Assembly: GCA_029747015.1 (NCBI GenBank)
Contig: JAKOGI010002183.1
Coordinates: forward strand, 51,001 to 115,000
Length of the DNA stretch: 64,000 nt
From: Carnegiea gigantea
Taxonomy: Eukaryota; Streptophyta; Magnoliopsida; Caryophyllales; Cactaceae
Direction: 5' to 3'
The first letter of the stretch is position 1. Every line of letters starts with the position of its first letter. Both the position numbers and the translations under genes were made by a program. Under the pieces are notes generated by a model. It had not been told where the DNA came from and searched no databases. It saw only the letters and a program-made list of their open reading frames with translations. Positions 57,828-64,000 of this stretch are shown here, piece by piece.

Positions 57828-58668
57828 GGGGGAGATCTAGTAAGGAGCTTTTTGAAACTAAAAGGAATTCTTTGGGGTATTAGTTGTTTGATATTGTTTA
57901 AAAAACTCTTTGAATTATTTCATTAAATAGCTTTTTGTACCAAAAAAAAAATTAATTTGGAAAAATTTTTTGGATGAGCTTTTTTCAAAAATTTTTTACT
58001 ATTATCATATTACCCCTTTTATTTTGACAAAATTACATTCTAAGATGTTCAAAACAAAAACTCTACTCTCTGACTAATATGATGCTAATTCTTTAACTTT
58101 CTTATTCCACGTTCTCTCTCTTATCTACCCTCCTCTTTCAGCTCAACAACTCAGAGAATGTGACAACTCAAAGAAGATGGCCATCCTTGCACATATATTT
58201 GCATTCAAGAAGTTAACGATTTTAATTTAAATATTTTATTCAATAAATAAATAGTGTAGGCTAATTAGTTTTTTGAAATGTACAATGTTCTAAATATTAT
58301 TATGTCACGTGAATTTCAATTATTACTACAAAGGAAATTAAGTTAATACAAACAAAAATGTTGTGATAATAAATATCAAATTCGGCTTAAGACATAAATG
58401 TAAATTCTATATATTCCATACATCACAATTTGTAATCATAATTAGTGTCAAAAAAAAAAACAAATATGTAATAAAAACAATTGAATTGTTAAAAAAAATA
58501 ATGAAATTATGTTATGGGAAGAAATGAAATCTTACCAAGTGTCCTTGTTAGAAACAAATAACTTTGCGAAGCACTTTTTTCAAAAACAGTTAATACAATA
58601 AGCTAAGTTAAATAACTAACACACTCAACTAACTGCTAACAACTAATAGGTGATCGTCAAACAAGGCC
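57828..58668. mobile_element. MITE-like element shared by both duplication copies (copy 2)
   Basis: Counterpart of 49793-50597. Ends AATAGGTGATCGTCAAACAAGGCC. Confidence 0.55.
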
Positions 58669-59177
58669 GATGGTATCCCAAATATTTGAGTAGCTGCAAT
58701 GTCACTTCATGATTTTCTTCTTCTTTCCGGTTTGGATTGTGTTGAGTGTAAGTGAACGTCTTGGAAAACTGTTTTCTACTTCTCCTTTGTTGGACTAGTA
58801 GGGATTTGAAAGATTTTTGAACTAAGATCTTTTGAAAATAATCTCTCTCTAACCATTGATGATATTTGTTATCATCCCCCACCCAGCTTGGCATACGCAG
58901 GGCTCTAGGTTGAATTTGTACTTGGTTTGGAGGGGGCTGGGGGTTGTAAGCAAACACACCTGGATCTAACTAAATAGGTCCAACGTTAGAGTTGTCAGCC
59001 GGGGGCATGGGGAACCTTAGTCCAGAAGTCTTCTTAGGCACCAACGTCTTCTATTCCCAATGCAGGATGCTCTAGTTTAAACATGGAATTGAACGTAGAC
59101 AGCATCTGTGAAAGATCCCTTGGACGACTAAACGGGGAAAGGACCTTTCATCTCAAGTAAGATAAAGCTTTTGCTAA

Positions 59178-60845
59178 GGCCCTATCCTTTCAAGTGACTG
59201 GGAAGATTCAGACCCTGTTTGATAATAAACTGTTAGCTGTTTCTATTAGCTGTTAGCTGTTTCTATTAGCTGTTTGAATTAGCTATTTACATTAGCTGTT
59301 TGAATTAGCTGTTCTTAGAAAAAGCGTTTGATAAAATTAATTATTTTTAGAAAATATATTTGGTAAAATTCCATTGATGTGCTTTCTCTAAAATACTTTT
59401 CAATTGAATAAGTTTTTATCTATTGATCATCTTATTTTGTTTTTAAAAAAATTAATATATGTCATATGTATAAATGAGCTTCATCCTTTGAACTTTTTTT
59501 TAATTAATTTAAATAATTTGCGTTCATTATTTATTTTCTTTTGTTTTCAATGTTTACTTACTTATATAATGCCTACATCTTATAACCTTCGTTATTTTTA
59601 GAGATGCTTATTTTTTTATGAATTGCAATGCATCTATATTTTTGTCATGAATTGAAATATGTATGGATTTCAAATAATTTAATCTTCATCAACCCAAAAG
59701 AAAACTAAGAATAGGGTTTATTAATGACAATAGGGAGGGTGGAGATGAAGGTGGGGAGGTTGAGTAGAAAAAATTGAAGGTAAGAGTTATTTAAGATTTA
59801 GGCAAGATAAGAAACTATAAATAGAGTTTATTAGTGGCATACATGCAATTTTGTTAAACTTTTGGGCAATATTATAATATTCATAAACAGCTATTCCTAA
59901 AAGGCTAATGAAAATAGTTGTTTGAAAAAGAGCTGCTTAGGGCAAAATAACTCTTTCAAATAGCTATTTATTAGACACCTCTTTACCTGTTTAACTTAGT
60001 CAAAACAGATAAAGTCTTTCCAAACAGCTCTTTTTACCTCAAACAGCTATGTTATCAAATACCCCCTTAGTTTATAGCTTATAGCTCCTTACAGTTCTTT
60101 ATATTTTTAACTAAATTTTTATAGTTTCTCACATCTTCTTCCATCTCCTTACATTTTTTAAATTTTCCTATATGTTTTTTACAATATTTATATTGCCATC
60201 TATTAGTTTTTTAACATATTTATAGAAACACGTTATATTTTTTTATATATTACCAATATGAAAAATCTTACAACTTTTTTTATTTATGTAATATTTGCAT
60301 AAACAAAACAACAAAATTTTATAATGTGAATTAATATTGGAGTTTCAACATGAAGTCTATATGCAATTATAGAGAACATAAGTCAATATATTTTAAAATT
60401 ATAATACAAAAATCACATTTATATTTGAATTTCGACATGAATCATATATTAAAATAGCAAAACTATAGGTGGCATAAGTATTTAAGCTATTTCTGACATA
60501 AATTTATCAATAACAACAAGGTTGCTATTATTGTACAATTGAACATTAGATAAATTTAATTCCCAAATATTTAATTTAAATAGGGTTTCTTTTTTAGGAT
60601 TCTATTCAATTTTGTTGAGAAAAAATGTTATTTTTTAAATTTGTTTATAGGAGGTAAAACTAATATTAATTGCAAAAAAACCACCAGAAGTGTAGAACAT
60701 ATTTGATTCTATATATGTATTGGCTTAAATTTTCATTAATTTGTTCGGTGATGTTATAAAATTTATTTTGCAAACATTAGTGATACACGTAATTTACCTT
60801 CATGAAATAATTTTTTCCACAGTTAATACATTAAAGACCAACAAT

Positions 60846-60884
<39 letters not shown>

Positions 60885-61054
60885 TGTATTGTACAGCTTT
60901 TTATTAGTTCAACAACTTCTTACATCTATTATTACAACTTCTTACAACTCCGTATAATTCCTTACACATCCTTACATCTTCTTACAACTCCTTATATTTT
61001 TTACAACTCACAATTGCATGTTATCCTAAAAAATAAAAAATAAAAAATAAGCCC
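59178..61054. mobile_element. 1 kb DNA-transposon-like repeat, interrupted (copy 2)
   Basis: Counterpart of 51111-52140, split near its left end by the MITE 59211-60066. Contains a TA run at 60848-60880 and ends in AAAATAAGCCC. Confidence 0.6.
59211..60066. mobile_element. Harbinger-like MITE specific to copy 2
   Basis: 856 bp, GACCCTGTTTGATAATAAAC to GTTATCAAATACCCCC. Flanked by TCA (59208-59210) and TTA (60067-60069). Copy 1 has a single TTA at the matching place (near 51142). Subterminal TTAGCTGTTTCTATTAGCTG words link it to 18260-19061. No transposase. The ORF at 59404-59601 is AT-rich noise. Confidence 0.75.
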
Positions 61055-61083
61055 TTACTGAAACGGCAAGGTACTTTATCATG

Positions 61084-61429
61084 AATTAAAACCTAGGAAC
61101 TTGTCTTATCACCAAAGTTCTTGTGAAACAGGAGGACAATGTCATGGAATAGCTTAGGGACAAGATCGAAAACGAAATAATTATGGGCAGTGTTGCAAAG
61201 TAATCTGCAAGATAGTCTCGTAGTAGGTCTAGACTTCCTGGTGATCTCAAAGTAGGAATAGACTTTCTTGTGTTACCACAAGTTTCGTTATTAGCCCGAC
61301 TAAAAGACCAAAATCACTCTTATCTTTGGCTTGTACATCGTACTTTTTCTGTTTCCCAATTTTGATGTAGCCGCTTAAACGACCAAGGGTGTTCTTCATG
61401 AAAAAATATCGGTGGCCAATTCTCCTCAT
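61084..61429 (-). pseudogene. Counterpart of the 52.2-52.6 kb frame (copy 2), frameshifted
   Basis: 61247-61429 matches the N-terminal half ('MRRIGHRYFF', 'KKYDVQAKDKSDFGLLVG'). The C-terminal half continues in another frame ('LLRDYLADYFA', 'MTLSSCFTRT'). The disruption suggests a dead gene fragment, if it was ever coding. Confidence 0.3.
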
Positions 61430-61439
61430 CCTCTAACAA

Positions 61440-62340
61440 GCATCACATAGATAGGCATACAGAGTTTACATAAATTCGACTTTTCACTATTGCGCACACG
61501 TTTTTCTTTCCTTGCATAAATTCAACTTTGAGCCACTGCGCACGCTTTTCTCCCATTTTGAATATGCAAAGTATCCATTTGCTAAGCTCCTTATAAAGGT
61601 TGATCCAACGGATTGATAATGGAAGAGGGGGTGATTGATGCACAAACCGAACTCGTCCTATGGAGACCTAACCTCTAAAGGTAACCAAACCCCAAGATTC
61701 GTTGGCTTCTCACATATTCTACCAAACAAAGGAAATCGATCTATATGGACTGGATTGGGTAAGCTTATAAACGATCTGCTTTTGTCCCATTTTAAAATGG
61801 AACAACCTTGCACAAAAAACTCTATCTAGCAATTATTGTTACATATAAATTGTTGGTAGTAACCTTAACGAATTGTAGCATGCAAATTAGTGTGGTTAGT
61901 AGACTTAAAAAAAAAAACAGTTTAATAAGCTTTAAAGGGCTGACACTCTATTGGCCCAACCTATGATTGACTTGAGTCATTATCGACTGTATTGTGAACG
62001 GACCAGTCCACTTTACCCGATGGGCATTCGGCACGTTGTCCATTCCAATTTCAAATGCTGGGGGCAAAAGATAACATCTGTAAGTTTTTAGATATTACAA
62101 TAATAATATATGTTAAATGTGGCATAATCTTGGCACTGTTGATTGTTAATACTAACTTGGGCACTTGTTTTGAACATTAAAAGAAAATTATTACTTGTTG
62201 GTAGCGATTCTTGCTACTATTTTCTTCTATGTGTAGGTTCAGGAACTGAGATTTTGTTATTTCTAAGATTTCTAATATTCTATATTTATGTTTATATCTA
62301 TGTTCAAATAGACAAGAAAAAAAATAATGATGTATTTTTC
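61440..62340. other. AT-rich intergenic DNA
   Basis: Contains about 220 bp (61443-61680) absent from copy 1. No gene supported. Confidence 0.4.
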
Positions 62341-62350
62341 ATTCTTTTTT

Positions 62351-62443
62351 GATAATGATGATGATAATAATAGTAATAGTAATAATAATAATAATAGTAA
62401 TAATAATAACAACAATAATAATAATAATAATAAAATAATAGTA
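62351..62443. repeat. AAT microsatellite (copy 2)
   Basis: Interrupted AAT/AGT/AAC units, counterpart of 53540-53697. Confidence 0.95.
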
Positions 62444-62860
62444 TTTTTTGTGGTAAGTAAGATATATAATGTCAAATACCCATATGTGATATTTTTATAA
62501 TATTCTATATTTGTAGCTGAAGTTTGGTAAAATTGAAAATCAAATATGCGCAATAGGTTATCAATTACTATTGCATTTATTTTATTACAATGTAATACAT
62601 TATTTTTGGTAAAATTGGAAGTAATATTAGTAATATAATATATTTTTTTGGACAAATATCATTATTGAGCATTGTCTTTTTTTTAATTTTTGAAAGAAAA
62701 TCTTTGGAATTGTAATTAACTTTTTAATATCATTTTCAGGGAAAGAAAATCTTCCATCCGTAATTGACTAACTCCTTTTTCTTCCAAAAAAATTATTGAT
62801 TACTTTAGACACTTTGTGAAAATGACACTTATCAAAAGCTAGGGGATTTATTCTGTTTGT

Positions 62861-62989
<129 letters not shown>

Positions 62990-63417
62990 GCTCGTGCATA
63001 TACATATATGTATTGGAGGAAGTGCCTCTTATTATTGCTGTAGAAAGATCGTTTATATGTTGTTTATATTACGTTATTTTTGTTTTTGGTTCTTTCTTTT
63101 TAACACACATAACACGGTAAAGCCATTTTTGCCATATGAAACTACAGTAAATAGTTTGGCAGACTGAGAGTGGTATGTATTACATTATCATATAATTGAT
63201 GTAATCGATGTATTTGCATTTACTTCTTTCGAAGTTTTGGTAAATATTTTTCACATCTCTAACTTTTAAAATTAGTATTCATCCCCATTAACCTTGGCAT
63301 AAAAATATTACAAACCTCCAAAATGACAAAAATGTCCTTGATACTCTTGAAAAATTTTGATAAGTTAATTTCATGGTAAACATATAGTTTGAAGAGATTA
63401 GTTGGTGCTTTTAATAA

Positions 63418-64000
63418 TAAAGACAAAGATTTTCTCATCCAAATATGATTGGATATTAGTCAACTAAAGAGAAGCAAATGACAGAGAAACTTATCTTGAA
63501 AGATGAATAAAGGTTCAAACCACCCCATAGTTGGTCTTCGGAAATGTTGGAGCAAACCTTAGTGGTAGTCTCGATGGTACCTACTGTGGCCACTGCTAGC
63601 CATATCCATCGTAGTGAAGATTAAAAAAATCGGCTGAGAGCCAAATTAAGGTTAGGAATGGCTAGAGGAGAGAGGGTAGGTGAAACAAATTTATAGACAT
63701 AAAAGACATTTTTGTAATTTTATACACTACGCAAAGGCGGATGAGGTAGGTAATAAGTTTAGAGGTATAAAAAGTAAAACATCGATCGTGTGGAGCAAAT
63801 GAAAGTGCCTCTTCCATAATTAAATATGTCAAAACTTGCATGAGTTTATCACTCACTAATTTTGAGCACCAACTTACAAGGTTGCCCGATCCAGCTACGG
63901 GGGACCAAATCGGCCGTGTGAACTGTTTGCAAGTTTATGGAGAGTGGAGAGAAGTTGATTATTGCTAGCTAACCTCATTCTGTTGCCAGTTACAGCGCAA
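63418..64000. other. Unassigned right end
   Basis: Outside the duplication. No domain or repeat recognised. The minus frame 63662-63856 (64 codons) has no support. Confidence 0.4.

Overview
This looks like heterochromatic or intergenic DNA of a flowering plant, probably a eudicot. It is AT-rich, has no intact host gene I can recognise, and is packed with nested, decayed LTR retrotransposons, miniature LTR elements (TRIMs), MITE-like DNA transposons and microsatellites. The plant assignment rests on plant-restricted families: Tat-type Ty3/Gypsy with two RNase H domains, a plant mobile domain relic, Asp-tRNA-type and initiator-Met-tRNA-type primer sites, and TRIMs. I cannot name the species. 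No rRNA, tRNA, CRISPR or organelle-derived segment was seen.

Layout. 1-4.1 kb: an LTR-like segment (+), a TATA-like box and a broken plant mobile domain (PMD) ORF. About 4.1-13.9 kb: a minus-strand Tat-type Gypsy relic carrying a convergent plus-strand ORF (here 'ORF-X'), split by a 4.8 kb minus-strand Copia element (copia-1, 4605-9426). About 14.17-31.0 kb: a plus-strand Tat-type relic with gag, protease, RT, RNase H, second RNase H and integrase traces, then antisense ORF-X, an inverted LTR-like piece and a 3' LTR-like segment. It is split by element B (14642-21534, minus), a non-autonomous Gypsy-like element with a perfect ATTAA target duplication. Element B itself contains a MITE (18260-19061) and a fold-back TRIM (20865-21267).

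32.0-40.2 kb: a roughly 1 kb DNA-transposon-like repeat split by element A (32533-39581, plus), a relative of B, which in turn holds a solo LTR of the B family (36491-37886). 40.2-48.07 kb: a truncated minus-strand Copia (copia-2), with a nearly complete plus-strand Copia (copia-3, 42953-48068) inserted inside the primer-binding site of copia-2.

48.16-63.4 kb: a diverged tandem duplication of about 7 kb (copy 1 about 48.16-55.0, copy 2 about 55.4-63.4). Copy 2 carries three insertions absent from copy 1: a 513 bp TRIM, a 267 bp MULE-like MITE and an 856 bp Harbinger-like MITE. The matching sites in copy 1 act as empty-site controls. The duplication also holds shared MITEs, large AAT, CA/GT and TA microsatellites, and two short reading frames kept in both copies that I do not recognise.

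No functional pathway is encoded. The interest lies in nesting order, target-site evidence, the conserved antisense ORF of the Tat copies, and the fold-back TRIM. All percentages, boundaries and alignments were done by eye.
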